A stretch of 64,000 bases of DNA from the NCBI GenBank assembly GCA_943787225.1, contig CALSLP010000001.1, positions 1,152,964-1,216,963 of the forward strand. The letters run 5' to 3'. Shown piece after piece: positions 27,887-36,603 of this stretch. Below the pieces are notes generated by a model. The model worked only from the letters and a program-made list of their open reading frames with translations. It made no database searches and was not told the DNA's origin. Both the position numbers and the translations under genes were made by a program. Every line of letters starts with the position of its first letter. The stretch's first letter is position 1. The stretch comes from an uncultured Alphaproteobacteria bacterium. Its GTDB lineage: Bacteria; Pseudomonadota; Alphaproteobacteria; MPNO01; UBA2964.

Positions 27887-28380
27887 TTTGTATCCTGCAT
27901 TCCCATCTGGCGTTCGATGGCGACAACATCGGTGGGCCGGCCAAACGGTTCCGGCGCGGTATCTCCGGGCGCTCGCTCCTTGCCGATTGTCGCGAAAAAT
28001 TCTTCGAGCCCGCCGGGCGTGATCACCCACATCATGACCAGCTCTTCATCGCCATCATTGAAAATTTCATGTTTGACGTTATAACCCAAAAAGCAGGACG
28101 TGCCAGGAACCAGCTCATGACGGTCACCGTCAACCAGCACGTGGCCTTTGCCCCGGTGGCAAATTTGAAGTTCGATTTGGGTATCGTGGGAATGTTCCCG
28201 GATATGGCCTCCCGGCGCGATGGTCTGAAAACCCATTGAAAGACCTTTGAAGCCAGTATCGACAGGCAGCAGTTTTGGATCGGCGTGCCCATTTGCCGGC
28301 TTTGGTTGCCAATATGACCTGCCGTCATCGGGCTGCATGACCACCGCCCGACCTTTTGCCTTCGCATCTATCTCTGCCAT
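27883..28380 (-). CDS. Cupin domain protein
   Basis: I use the ATG at 28380 (MAEIDAKAKGRAVVMQPDDG), giving 165 residues; an ATG at 28404 is also possible. The central region HIREHSHDTQIELQICHRGK is the first cupin motif (HxH ... E), and FNDGDEELVMMWVITPGG is close to the second. This gives a metal-binding beta-barrel of the RmlC type. Such small cupins may be dioxygenases, isomerases or sensors; nothing here decides. It overlaps gpsA by 4 nt and is divergent from the SUMF1-like gene. Confidence 0.82.
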   Translation of the reverse strand: MAEIDAKAKGRAVVMQPDDGRSYWQPKPANGHADPKLLPVDTGFKGLSMGFQTIAPGGHIREHSHDTQIELQICHRGKGHVLVDGDRHELVPGTSCFLGYNVKHEIFNDGDEELVMMWVITPGGLEEFFATIGKERAPGDTAPEPFGRPTDVVAIERQMGMQDTK

Positions 28381-28506
28381 CGCTTCAGCCTTTCTCATTC
28401 CCAAATAGTCTAGTCCGCTATTCGCGTCGCCAAAAGACCTCGTTCAGAAAAGACGTTGTTCACATATGATTGATTGCGGCAGCAATATATGGGCGGCGAT
28501 TGTCTT

Positions 28507-28521
28507 AAAAGCTTAGCTTTT
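28507..28521. promoter_or_regulatory. Perfect dyad just before the SUMF1-like gene
   Basis: AAAAGCT-T-AGCTTTT is a 7-bp perfect inverted repeat ending 5 nt before the ATG at 28526. It could be an operator or a small hairpin covering the ribosome site. No Shine-Dalgarno stronger than this A-rich stretch is visible. Confidence 0.3.
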
Positions 28522-28525
28522 ATCC

Positions 28526-29332
28526 ATGCATATTCTCGTTCTGTCATTACTCGCTTTTGGCTTTCTGGCCAGCGGCAATTCTGTTGCCCAGACGCTGGTT
28601 GATATTCCCGGTGGTACATTTGTAATGGTCGATGCCAAAGGGGATGCAAATGAGGCTCCCAAGACGGTGTCCGTTGCGCCGTTTCGGCTGATGCGGCTGG
28701 AAGTAACCAATGACCAGTTCACAGCCTTCTCGAACGCGACCGGTTATGTCACGGATCGTGAGAAAGAGGGCTGGGGCTGGGTGTGGCCTGGTGGTCGCTG
28801 GACCCGCGTTGAGAAGGCGAATTGGCGGCACCCCCAGGGCCCGGACAGCGCGATAAAGCGTCTTGGCAATCACCCGGTGGTTCAGGTTTCAGCAAATGAT
28901 GCTGAACAATATTGCCGTTGGCGCAAAATGCGCTTGCCGAGCGAGAAGGAATGGGAGTTTGCCGCTCGCGGCACCGATGGCAGGCGCTATCCGTGGGGTA
29001 ATGCGCTCCCGACACAATCAAAGCCTCATCGAACTAATCTCGGGCGGATTAAATGCTGTGCGCCTGATGATGCAGATGGTTATTTGCGGACGTCGCCGGT
29101 TGGAAAATATCCAGCAAATGCGTCGCCCTTTGGGGTGCTTGATATGGCGGGGAATGTCTGGGAATGGACGTCGGATAGATTTCCCGGCGTGGCTTATGAA
29201 CGGGCAATCCGCGGCGGTGGCTGGGGCAACAACCCCTATTGCCTACGTGTCAGCTACCGACATGGCAATCGCCCACATTATGGACTCGATATGGTTGGCT
29301 TTCGCTGTGCGAAAAGTTTAGGCCCGCAGTGA
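28526..29332 (+). CDS. Secreted SUMF1/FGE-fold protein
   Basis: The first ~23 residues are a signal peptide (HILVLSLLAFGFLASGNSVA, cleavage near VAQT). The rest (about 245 residues) is an FGE-sulfatase fold: DIPGGTFVMVDAKGDANEAP at the start, LRLEVTNDQFTAF-type core, EWEFAARGTDGRRYPWGN, MAGNVWEWTSDRFPG and AIRGGGWGNNPYCLRVSYRH. In true formylglycine-generating enzymes two cysteines bind copper in the RGGSxxCxxxxC region. Here the first is replaced and only one cysteine remains, so sulfatase activation is unlikely; no sulfatase gene is nearby. It is probably a periplasmic member of the wider SUMF1/NirV group of unknown role. It overlaps the PEP-CTERM-like gene tail-to-tail by 15 bp. Confidence 0.85.
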   Translation: MHILVLSLLAFGFLASGNSVAQTLVDIPGGTFVMVDAKGDANEAPKTVSVAPFRLMRLEVTNDQFTAFSNATGYVTDREKEGWGWVWPGGRWTRVEKANWRHPQGPDSAIKRLGNHPVVQVSANDAEQYCRWRKMRLPSEKEWEFAARGTDGRRYPWGNALPTQSKPHRTNLGRIKCCAPDDADGYLRTSPVGKYPANASPFGVLDMAGNVWEWTSDRFPGVAYERAIRGGGWGNNPYCLRVSYRHGNRPHYGLDMVGFRCAKSLGPQ

Positions 29333-30049
29333 TTTAATGAGGGGACGATTTCTGCGACGGATAAACTGCAATCCGATCAAATTTCCTAAAAATAAAATTG
29401 CTGATCCCGGTTCCGAAACACTGGGTGTCGACTCAAGCGATGAATAGGTCAAAGTATCAATCCCCAGAACATCGTTCGACACGCTAAGAAGTTCAATGCG
29501 GTTAATATCCGCAGTTGCCCGACTAAAGCCAACAAATGTTGAAAATGAACCGCCAGCAATGCCAGTTGGAAATTCGGGGTCAGTATCTGATGTAACTCGT
29601 TCCAACTCATTGCCAAATGCGTCATAGGCGATCAGTACGTTACCTGCAAAATTCGGATCAAAAATCCCCATGCCGAATTCCTGCACGACGCCATTGAACT
29701 GGATATAATAGTTGGCTCCGTCAAAGCCGTAATACTGGCCCTCAAAAATACCGGCAATCTGGGTGAATCCCTGGGAACGAACAAACACGCTGCTCGGCTG
29801 TACCCCTGGGGCACTGGGAAGTTCTGCACTGATAGATAAATCGGCGTTGGAGGGCTGCGCCGTTCCCACAGAAAAGCTTTCAAAATCGAGTGTTGTTGTG
29901 GAGAGTGAAAACCCTCCTGTTCCGTTAAATGGAACAGCGTGAACAGGCCCAGTCGCCAAATTAGAAAACCACAATACTACCAAAACACTAATCAGCGCTG
30001 TGTACACCGACGACTTTTTCTCTTCATATACCACTGTGAACAGATCCAA
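29318..30049 (-). CDS. Exported protein with PEP-CTERM-like sorting tail
   Basis: The 243-residue protein has an N-terminal signal (YTALISVLVVLWFSNLA, probable cleavage after GPVHA) and a beta-rich middle (FNGTGGFSLSTTTLDFESFS, QGFTQIAGIFEGQYYGFDG). It ends with a tripartite anchor: SEPGSA, a hydrophobic helix AILFLGNLIGLQFI and the basic cluster RRRNRP. That layout matches PEP-CTERM signals processed by exosortase (EpsH), which co-occurs with EPS loci. The proline of the usual PEP is replaced by serine here (SEP). No exosortase gene was found in the window. The mature protein is probably surface-exposed or secreted. It lies downstream of tsaD on the same strand. Confidence 0.75.
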   Translation of the reverse strand: MDLFTVVYEEKKSSVYTALISVLVVLWFSNLATGPVHAVPFNGTGGFSLSTTTLDFESFSVGTAQPSNADLSISAELPSAPGVQPSSVFVRSQGFTQIAGIFEGQYYGFDGANYYIQFNGVVQEFGMGIFDPNFAGNVLIAYDAFGNELERVTSDTDPEFPTGIAGGSFSTFVGFSRATADINRIELLSVSNDVLGIDTLTYSSLESTPSVSEPGSAILFLGNLIGLQFIRRRNRPLIKSLRA

Positions 30050-30171
30050 ATGCTTGTTCTAATTTTCGAATAGCGTCTTTTTTTCCAAAGGAGATATCGA
30101 GTTCTGTCCAGATTTGTGCCGGTTATTCTTCCTCCGGGGCTCGCACAATCCATGAATTATTGGAATCGTTT

Positions 30172-31231
30172 TTATGCTTTGACACCAGCGAAGGGCGCGG
30201 TTGGTGCCTCTGGGTCGAGCGGCCAGCGGGGCCGAGGCGCGAAATCCAGTTGATCTGTTAGCCCAAGTTTGAAGCGCTCTATCCCTGCCCAGGCAATCAT
30301 TGCTGCGTTATCGGTACATAAATTATGGGCTGGTGCGACAAAATCTATGTTTTGGGTGTCCGCGATCCTGGAAAGGGTTGATCGAATGGCGGAATTCGCT
30401 GCGACGCCCCCTGATACAACCAATGTTTGGCCATGCGGGTAACGGAATTTGAACTCGGTAATTGCGTTGGAGACGCGGTCACCGACGACATCGGCGACGG
30501 CGGATTGAAATTCTGCGCAAATATCGGCGATATCGGTTTCTTTCAGGACTCCTGCGGGTAACTTTTCAATGGTCGTACGGACGGCGGTCTTCAGGCCGGA
30601 GAATGAAAAATCACAACCGTCCCGCCCTTTAAGTGGACGCGGTAATGAAAATTTTCCCGGACTACCGTCATTGGCGGCTTGTTCGACGGCAGGTCCACCC
30701 GGATAGGCCAGCCCCAACATCTTTGCCGTTTTGTCGAAGGCCTCGCCAATCGCGTCATCGATGGTTGTGCCGAGACGACAATACTTGCCGACGCCTTCCA
30801 CAATAAGCAGCTGGGTGTGACCGCCTGACACGAGGAGGAGAAGATAGGGAAATTCGATGCCGTCGGTTAACCGCGCAGTCAGGGCATGGCCTTCCAGATG
30901 ATTGACGGCGAGAAATGGCAGGTTTTTGGCTGCGGCAATGGCTTTTGCTGTCATGACGCCAACAATCACTCCCCCGATCAGGCCAGGGCCGCCGGTCACC
31001 GCAACGGCATCCAACTCATCATAGGTAATACGCCGCTTTGGTCATCGCGTCGGCAATAATATGGTCTAGCGCGCTGACATGGGCCCGCGCCGCGATCTCC
31101 GGGACGATACCGCCGTAAGGCACGTGTTCTTCGACTTGCGAACGGACGACGTTAGACAGAATTTCGCCCTCGCCGGTGACGACGGCTGCCGCTGTTTCAT
31201 CACAACTGGTTTCAATGCCGAGAATTTTCAT
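30172..31231 (-). CDS. tsaD: tRNA N6-adenosine threonylcarbamoyltransferase TsaD, frameshifted near 31030
   Basis: TsaD transfers the threonylcarbamoyl group to A37 of ANN-reading tRNAs and is essential in most bacteria. The start at 31231 gives [18 protein letters not shown]. The iron ligands sit in [15 protein letters not shown]. An apparent extra T at about 31030 then shifts the frame; the other frame continues [47 protein letters not shown] and [15 protein letters not shown] to the stop at 30172. Corrected length is about 352 residues, normal. It is divergent from hemC (about 65 bp), the usual alphaproteobacterial arrangement. An error in the sequence is far more likely than loss of this gene. 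Confidence 0.94.
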
Positions 31232-31297
31232 TGTGCGGCAGTCTATCGCACAGATAACGAAGGACTTCCACAAATCGGTGTCACGCGGTACAGCTTT

Positions 31298-32239
31298 ATG
31301 ATGACTGATAAAATCCGAATTGCGACGCGGGGGAGCCCGCTGGCGCTGGCGCAGGCCAATATGGTGCGCGATATCCTGGCGGCAGCACATCCCGCTCTGG
31401 CCAAGGGTGGCGCTATCGAAATCCTGCCGATGCAGACAACCGGCGACAAAATTCAAGTCGGCTCTCTGGCCGCCGCTGGCGGCAAAGGCCTGTTTACCAA
31501 AGAGATCGAAGACGCCCTTCTCGAGAACAGGGCTGATATTGCGGTCCACTCCATGAAAGACGTCCCAACGGTTTTGCCCGATGGTCTCGTCATAAAAGCG
31601 TTATTGCCACGGGAGGATCCTCGGGACGCTCTGATCGCCTGCGATGAGTCGATCAGGAGCTTGGCGGATTTGCCGGTTGGTGCAAGCGTCGGTACGGCGT
31701 CGCTACGGCGCAAAGCGCTGCTTCTCAGCGCGCGGCCTGATGTCCAGATCGATATATTGCGGGGTAACGTGCAAACCCGATTGGATAAGGTCAAAGCAGG
31801 CGAATTCGACGCGACCTTCCTGGCGGTTGCCGGCCTTAAAAGACTTGGTCTGTTCGAGAACGCCACTGCTATTATCGATCCGGACGAAATGCTGCCGGCT
31901 GTCTGCCAGGGGGCAATTGGTATTGAGTGCCGTGCGACTGACATGTCGACAGGCGATCTGTTGGCGACGATCAACCATGCTGAAACTGAAATTTGCACGC
32001 AGACGGAGCGCGCATTCCTGGCGCTGCTCGATGGTTCCTGTCGGACGCCTATCGGTGGATTGGCAACAATCACCGGATCGACGCTTTCCTTTCGGGGACT
32101 TATCGTGCGGCCGGATGGTAGTGAAGTTCATGCGGCGCAGCGAGATGGCCAACTTGATGATGCGATTGAGATCGGCATTGCTGTTGGTGCAGATCTGCGA
32201 TCACGCGCCGGTCCGGGCTTTTTCGACGATTTAAGTTGA
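31298..32239 (+). CDS. hemC: Hydroxymethylbilane synthase (porphobilinogen deaminase)
   Basis: HemC links four porphobilinogens into hydroxymethylbilane in haem synthesis. Reading from the ATG at 31298 (a second ATG follows directly) the protein is 313 residues: [20 protein letters not shown] at the start, [20 protein letters not shown] with the active-site aspartate just after, [25 protein letters not shown], and domain 3 with the cofactor cysteine in [14 protein letters not shown]. An in-frame extension back to 31079 would overlap tsaD and lacks family support. It starts a plus-strand operon hemC-hemD-Mic60-hemY with 4-8 bp gaps or overlaps. Confidence 0.97.
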   Translation: MMTDKIRIATRGSPLALAQANMVRDILAAAHPALAKGGAIEILPMQTTGDKIQVGSLAAAGGKGLFTKEIEDALLENRADIAVHSMKDVPTVLPDGLVIKALLPREDPRDALIACDESIRSLADLPVGASVGTASLRRKALLLSARPDVQIDILRGNVQTRLDKVKAGEFDATFLAVAGLKRLGLFENATAIIDPDEMLPAVCQGAIGIECRATDMSTGDLLATINHAETEICTQTERAFLALLDGSCRTPIGGLATITGSTLSFRGLIVRPDGSEVHAAQRDGQLDDAIEIGIAVGADLRSRAGPGFFDDLS

Positions 32240-32246
32240 GGCGAAA

Positions 32247-32967
32247 ATGCGCGTCCTGATCACCAGGCATGCATCGGCCGCAATGAAATTGGCGACAATT
32301 CTTGACGCCGAGGGGTTTAAGATCCAGCTCGAACCGCTCCTCGACATACAATTCAATAGGCGACCGATCTCGTTGGAGAATGTTCAGGCGATGATCGTGA
32401 CCAGCGCCAATGGTGCCGCCGCTCTGGCGCAAAGCACAGATGAACGCAGCTTGACGGTGCTTGCGGTTGGCGGTGACTACCGCTTCTAGTCCTTGAGGAC
32501 CCAAGGGTTTCAATAATGTTCGAACGGCGGGCGGCGATGTAGAAGTCGTTGATCGATCTGGTTCAGTAGATACCCTGTCCCCAGACGCTGGAACGTTGGT
32601 CCATATTTCCGGTGAACATATCGCCGGGGATTTGGCAGGAGCGTTGACAGCGAAGGGGTTTTCTCTTCGACGCGATGTTGTATATCGCGCTGAAACGCCG
32701 TCTGTCCTGTCCGATGCCGCAATTAAATCACTCTCTGACCATAAATTGGACGTTGTTCTATTTTTCTCTCACCGTACGGCAATGACCTTTGCTAGTCTGG
32801 TGATGCAGGCTGGGTTGGAGCGCGAGCTCGCATTCGCAACGGCAATTTGCTTATCAGAGGCCATTGCCCAACCGGTTCGAAAATTCAGTTGGCAAAAGAT
32901 AGAGATTGCAGAGACGCCCAATCAGCAGGCATTACTTCAAGTACTGTTAACATTGAGAGACGAATAG
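32247..32967 (+). CDS. hemD: Uroporphyrinogen-III synthase, with two probable frameshifts at 32472-32506
   Basis: HemD cyclises hydroxymethylbilane with inversion of ring D. The N-terminal part reads MRVLITRHASAAMKLATILD and MIVTSANGAAAL, which is the family pattern. The first frame stops at 32489, and TLVHISGEHIAGDLAGAL to LLQVLLTLRDE at 32967 is in another frame. Between them SLRTQG is in the first frame and GFNNVRTAGGDVEVVDRSG in the last, so at least two indels are needed (one near 32475, one extra G near 32504). The combined protein is about 240 residues, normal for HemD. The position 7 bp after hemC supports the call strongly. As with neighbouring breaks I treat this as sequence error. 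Confidence 0.88.
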
Positions 32968-32974
32968 GCTTCCC

Positions 32975-34202
32975 GTGACCGACGAAAAAAAGACACATAT
33001 TCCCAAAACGGGTAGCAAAGAGACTGCCCCGGTCGTCGATCCTAAGCCTGATCACAAGGCTGAGAAGACGCCAACGGCGGGAACGACGGTTATCGTCAAG
33101 AGCGGTGCGCCGTGGAAACTCATCTCGGTTCTGTTTCTTCTGCTTGCGCTGGCCGTGTCTTCCTATATCGCCTGGCCGCTGTGGGGTCCGAGCCTTCCCA
33201 CTGTCGTCCGCACGCTCCTGGCCCCGGTCATGGATGCTGGTCGCACCGCGGCGGTGACATCACGTGTTGATGCCCTGACTATGAGAATGACTGTTGTCGA
33301 AAAAGATTTGTCGATTGTCAAAGCGGCATTAGCCACGAAGGACGGACGCTGTGTCGGCGAGCGCCTTTAGCGCTTCCACGGAGGCGATCAAAAAGATCGA
33401 TGCCGGGCAACAGGTTCTGGCGTCAGATGTCAAATCCCTGTCTGGACGATTTAACGATATTGATAAAAAGATCGCCGCCCTGGCGGCAGTGCCAGCGAAC
33501 CCCGATGCGGCGAAAGCCATTGCGGCTTTGCAGGCAAATTCCAGCAGTAAAATGGCGTCGCTGGAAAAAGAGAACACCACCCTGCAGGCGTTGATCAAGG
33601 ATCTCGGGGGCCGCATTGCCGCGCTCGAAACTAGGCCCGCAAACAGCAGCGGACCCGGAAAAAGTAATGCGCTGTTGTTGGCGGTTGGTCAGCTTCGTGA
33701 TACGGCCCGGACCGCTAACGGGTTTGCAGAACCCTTCGCAACGGTTGAGGCGCTGGCTGGCGGGACGGCTTCCCATAAAACGGCGCTGGGTGTTTTAAGG
33801 AAACATGCGGCGAAAGGAGTTCCCGATTTACCGATCCTGCAACGGCAGTTTGACCAGTTGTCGGGCGACATTGTTCGGGCCAGCTATACACCGGCTGGCG
33901 ATAGTTGGGTCGATCAGACGCTATTCAAGATTTCCAGACTCGTAACTTTCCGTCGCACGGGTGAAGGTGGCGCGCGTAAAGATGACGTCGCCGGCATGGT
34001 TGCCCGGGCGGAGCTTCGTTTGGCTGCCGGTGATCTGAAATCGGCCATTGGTCTCGTCAAAAAACTCCCCGAAGGCCCGCGAAAAGTTTCGCAAAGATGG
34101 CTAAAAGCAGCACAGAGCCGCCTGGCGGTCGATAGGGCAATTTCTCAGCTGTTTCAAAACGCTCTGAAAGGCGTGGGTGCGTCGGGAGCCTCTGGCGGAT
34201 GA
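32975..34202 (+). CDS. Mic60/mitofilin-like membrane protein, frameshifted near 33344
   Basis: A GTG start at 32975 opens a polar, lysine/proline-rich N-terminus. One membrane segment follows (LISVLFLLLALAVSSYIAWP, about residues 49-68), then a long coiled-coil region (TSRVDALTMRMTVVEKDL; VLASDVKSLSGRFNDIDKKI; SLEKENTTLQALIKDLGGRI) and a C-terminal helical domain (SAIGLVKKLPEGPRKV, WLKAAQSRLAVDRAI) like the mitofilin signature. Bacterial Mic60 homologues occur in Alphaproteobacteria, usually beside hemY, and shape intracytoplasmic membranes or envelope contact sites. The frame breaks at about 33344 by an apparent extra base; corrected length is about 408 residues. The stop overlaps hemY by 4 nt. 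Confidence 0.85.
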
Positions 34203-35683
34203 TTCGCACTATCTTCTTTGTTGTTTTGGCGGCGCTGGTAATTGTGGGTGCCGTGTGGCTGGCGGAGCACCCGGGTTCCGTTTCCTTTGCCTGGGGTGAT
34301 GTACGCGGCGACATAGAAATGTTCGTTGTATTTGGCGGGCTGATATTATTCGCGGTTGTCGTCGCCTTGCTCTATCGACTTTGGTGGAGCGTGAAACGGG
34401 TGCCAAGGGCTGTTTCTGATTCCCGCCAGCGCGGCAAGCGCGAGCGCGGCTACAAGGCCCTGACCCAGGGCATGGTGGCGGTTGCTGCCGGTGACGCAAA
34501 TGAAGCGCGGCGTCAGGCCAAGAAAGCGGACGCCCTGCTCGGCGAACCCCCTTTGACCATGTTGCTGTCGGCGCAGGCCGCGCAGCTTAATGGCGATGAG
34601 GCGGCGGCGACACGCTATTTCGATGCAATGCTCAAGCGCCCTGAAACAGCATTCCTCGGATTGCGCGGATTGCTGATGCAGGCCGAACGCGATGGCGATA
34701 CCAGTGCTGCACTGGCCTATGCGGGCCGGGCGCGGACTCTTCAGCCCAAGACACCGTGGGTAATGACCAAGCTGTTTGATCTGCAGGTCCGCCAGGGCCA
34801 ATGGCAGGCTGCCTTAAAGACGCTTGATCAGGCCATGAAAACCGGGGCCATCAAAAGCATCGATGGTCAGGGGCTGCGGGCCGCTATTCTGCTCGGTTGC
34901 AGTCTTGAAGCAGAGACCGCCGGAAATGATGCAGGGGCTTTATCGTTTGCTGAAAAATCTCATAAGCAGCAGCCCGATCATTTGCCGTCCATCATCCGTC
35001 GGGCATCGCTGATGAACGATGTCGGCAAGACACGCGGTATGTTGAAGGTAATCCGGGGGGCCTGGGTGCACGCACCACATCCCGCGCTGGCGGCACTGTA
35101 TGCCGGTGATGAGAAAGCAACGGATGCCCTGACGCGCGTCAAAAAGCTCGAAGAACTCCGCGAGTGTAGTCCCGATCACCCGGAAAGCCGCATTGCTTTG
35201 GCTCGGGCTCTTATTGACGCCAAGATTTGGGGCGCGGCGCGTACCCATCTCGATTCTATCGGGTTGGAAAATCCGCCGTCGCGCGTTTGCCGCCTCATGG
35301 CGGAACTCGAAGAGGGTGAGAATCAGAATACTGATGCCGTCCGCCATTGGCTGGTGCGGGCGGCGAATGCCGCGCCGGATCCTGCCTGGATTTGTAGCGA
35401 TTGTGGGGCGGCAAGTGCCCGCTGGACGCCCGTGTGCCACCGCTGTGATGCGCTCGGGACGCTTGACTGGCGGGTTCCGGAATATGCGGCGGTTCTGACA
35501 GCTACAGAGACACCGATTCTGCCGGTTGGACACAAGATATCGGGCGGCGCGGCGCGCAAAGATGATTCCATGCTGCCACCGAAACAGGAGTTGTTGCCGC
35601 CTGATCCGCCAGACAGGGTCGGACCGCGTCCGACAGAGAAAAATCCTCCAGAGAACGTGGCTGAGAATCATAAGCCCCGTTGA
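34199..35683 (+). CDS. hemY: HemY-like TPR membrane protein of the haem operon
   Basis: The 494-residue protein begins with two membrane helices (IFFVVLAALVIVGAVWLAEH and FVVFGGLILFAVVVALLYRL), then SRQRGKRERGYKALTQGMVA, the HemY_N signature, and a string of TPR-like helices (MAVAAGDANEARRQAKKADA, RDGDTSAALAYAGRARTLQP). Near the C-terminus lies a zinc-ribbon-like four-cysteine motif, WICSDCGAASARWTPVCHRC, typical of the alphaproteobacterial version. The tail is proline-rich. HemY of this kind (not the Bacillus oxidase of the same name) is thought to organise late haem synthesis at the inner membrane, but its biochemical role is unproven. It overlaps the Mic60-like gene by 4 nt. Confidence 0.92.
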   Translation: MIRTIFFVVLAALVIVGAVWLAEHPGSVSFAWGDVRGDIEMFVVFGGLILFAVVVALLYRLWWSVKRVPRAVSDSRQRGKRERGYKALTQGMVAVAAGDANEARRQAKKADALLGEPPLTMLLSAQAAQLNGDEAAATRYFDAMLKRPETAFLGLRGLLMQAERDGDTSAALAYAGRARTLQPKTPWVMTKLFDLQVRQGQWQAALKTLDQAMKTGAIKSIDGQGLRAAILLGCSLEAETAGNDAGALSFAEKSHKQQPDHLPSIIRRASLMNDVGKTRGMLKVIRGAWVHAPHPALAALYAGDEKATDALTRVKKLEELRECSPDHPESRIALARALIDAKIWGAARTHLDSIGLENPPSRVCRLMAELEEGENQNTDAVRHWLVRAANAAPDPAWICSDCGAASARWTPVCHRCDALGTLDWRVPEYAAVLTATETPILPVGHKISGGAARKDDSMLPPKQELLPPDPPDRVGPRPTEKNPPENVAENHKPR

Positions 35684-35749
35684 CGAATGCGGCGATAGCA
35701 GAGTAAGTAGCCCGCAAGAAATCAAAGAATTCCTTCCTTAAGGAATTAT

Positions 35750-35770
35750 CCGGTATAATACTAATACCGG
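35750..35770 (+). promoter_or_regulatory. Putative tRNA-Thr promoter with overlapping dyad
   Basis: A perfect -10 hexamer TATAAT at 35754-35759 lies 12 bp before the tRNA 5' end. It is embedded in the inverted repeat CCGGTAT-N7-ATACCGG (35750-35770), whose right arm ends 1 bp before the tRNA. A 12-bp palindrome TTCCTTAAGGAA covers 35734-35745, where a -35 box would be expected; no clear TTGACA is seen. Confidence 0.5.
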
Positions 35771-35771
35771 G

Positions 35772-35847
35772 GCCGCCTTAGCTCAGCTGGTAGAGCATCG
35801 CATTCGTAATGCGGGGGTCAGGTGTTCGAGTCACCTAGGCGGCACCA
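35772..35847 (+). tRNA. tRNA-Thr (anticodon CGT)
   Basis: The 76-nt sequence folds as a full cloverleaf with an encoded CCA end: acceptor stem GCCGCCT/AGGCGGC, D arm GCTC-AGCTGGTA-GAGC, anticodon arm TCGCA-TTCGTAA-TGCGG with anticodon CGT (decoding ACG threonine), and T arm AGGTG-TTCGAGT-CACCT. No mismatches occur in the acceptor or T stems. It stands alone between hemY and the VOC-protein gene. Confidence 0.97.
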
Positions 35848-35936
35848 TTTTTCTCTGAAAGCGAAAAATCCCCCGGAAGGATCTATCCCCGTAGCCTTTC
35901 GCCAACGTTTCGAGAATTCTGTTTTTGGCCTTTCCT

Positions 35937-36317
35937 TTAAACCGGCTTCTGTGACGCATGGCTTGAGTTTATCGTGATCTCATACCCCGACGGGTCGGTG
36001 ATTGTGAACAACCGATGAAATTCGTTCTTTTCCAAATCCGAGGGTTGCAGGCCGAGCTGGGTGACCATATCGCGGCAGGCATCGATATCATCGACCATCA
36101 GGTCGAATGGTGCCTTGGTGCCAGGGGTGACGGGGCTGTCTGTTGGTTCGATCAGCAGGTGCGTGCCGCCGCGTAGTTCGATGACAACGACCTCTGGCGA
36201 CTGGAAGATATTCCGCATGCCGAGATCGAGCATAAAGCGCGTCGTTTCGTCGACATCGTTCGCGGCGAGAACAATATGCCCAAAGGCGAGGGGCGGCCGT
36301 TCATCTGTTTCTGCCAT
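35937..36317 (-). CDS. VOC-superfamily (glyoxalase/dioxygenase fold) protein
   Basis: The 126-residue protein has the two beta-alpha-beta-beta-beta modules of the vicinal oxygen chelate fold. The first begins LAFGHIVLAANDVDETTRFM with its metal-ligand histidine. The second is APFDLMVDDIDACRDMVTQL and ends in FTITDPSGYEITI with the usual GYEI glutamate. Members include glyoxalase I, extradiol dioxygenases and resistance proteins; the substrate cannot be told. It is isolated, convergent to the tRNA gene and divergent from the acyl-CoA-dehydrogenase-like gene, with a 286-bp gap holding a strong hairpin. Confidence 0.85.
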   Translation of the reverse strand: MAETDERPPLAFGHIVLAANDVDETTRFMLDLGMRNIFQSPEVVVIELRGGTHLLIEPTDSPVTPGTKAPFDLMVDDIDACRDMVTQLGLQPSDLEKNEFHRLFTITDPSGYEITINSSHASQKPV

Positions 36318-36450
36318 TTGCTGCTCCTTTAACGTTCATTCAGCCCATCAGTTGAGGAAAGAACAGTGAAATCTGTGAGACGAAGTGTTCAGTATGCTAG
36401 ATTGGGAGAAAATGTAACACCATTCCGCTTAAGCGTTTTACTTTTGTATC

Positions 36451-36486
36451 GTGGTGGTCTTCCAGTCCAGACTGGAGGGCCGCCGC
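36451..36486 (+). ncRNA. Strong unassigned hairpin in the 36318-36603 gap
   Basis: Positions 36451-36467 pair with 36470-36486 to give about 17 bp (centre TTCCAGTC-CA-GACTGGAG) with four G-U wobbles if read as plus-strand RNA and a very short loop. It is followed by CTTCTTT, a weak T tract. It lies about 117 bp before the flavin monooxygenase-like gene. It could be a terminator for an unseen transcript, a leader element or part of a small RNA. I recognise no Rfam family. Nothing else stands out in this gap. Confidence 0.4.
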
Positions 36487-36603
36487 CTTCTTTGAAATAT
36501 AAATTTCGCGGGGGTTTGCGGAAGCGCGGATTATTCGCCTTGATCATGGCGCCTGCTATCCGCATCATCACGCCCATGTCAAACCAGCCTTTTGGACCTA
36601 AGT

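Noticed and set aside
27887-28030. N-terminal extension of GpsA by 48 residues
   Set aside because: Lies inside the cupin gene in another frame and precedes the standard GxGxWG N-terminus.
31079-31297. N-terminal extension of HemC by about 73 residues
   Set aside because: Overlaps the tsaD N-terminus on the other strand and does not match HemC, which normally begins at the [11 protein letters not shown] segment.
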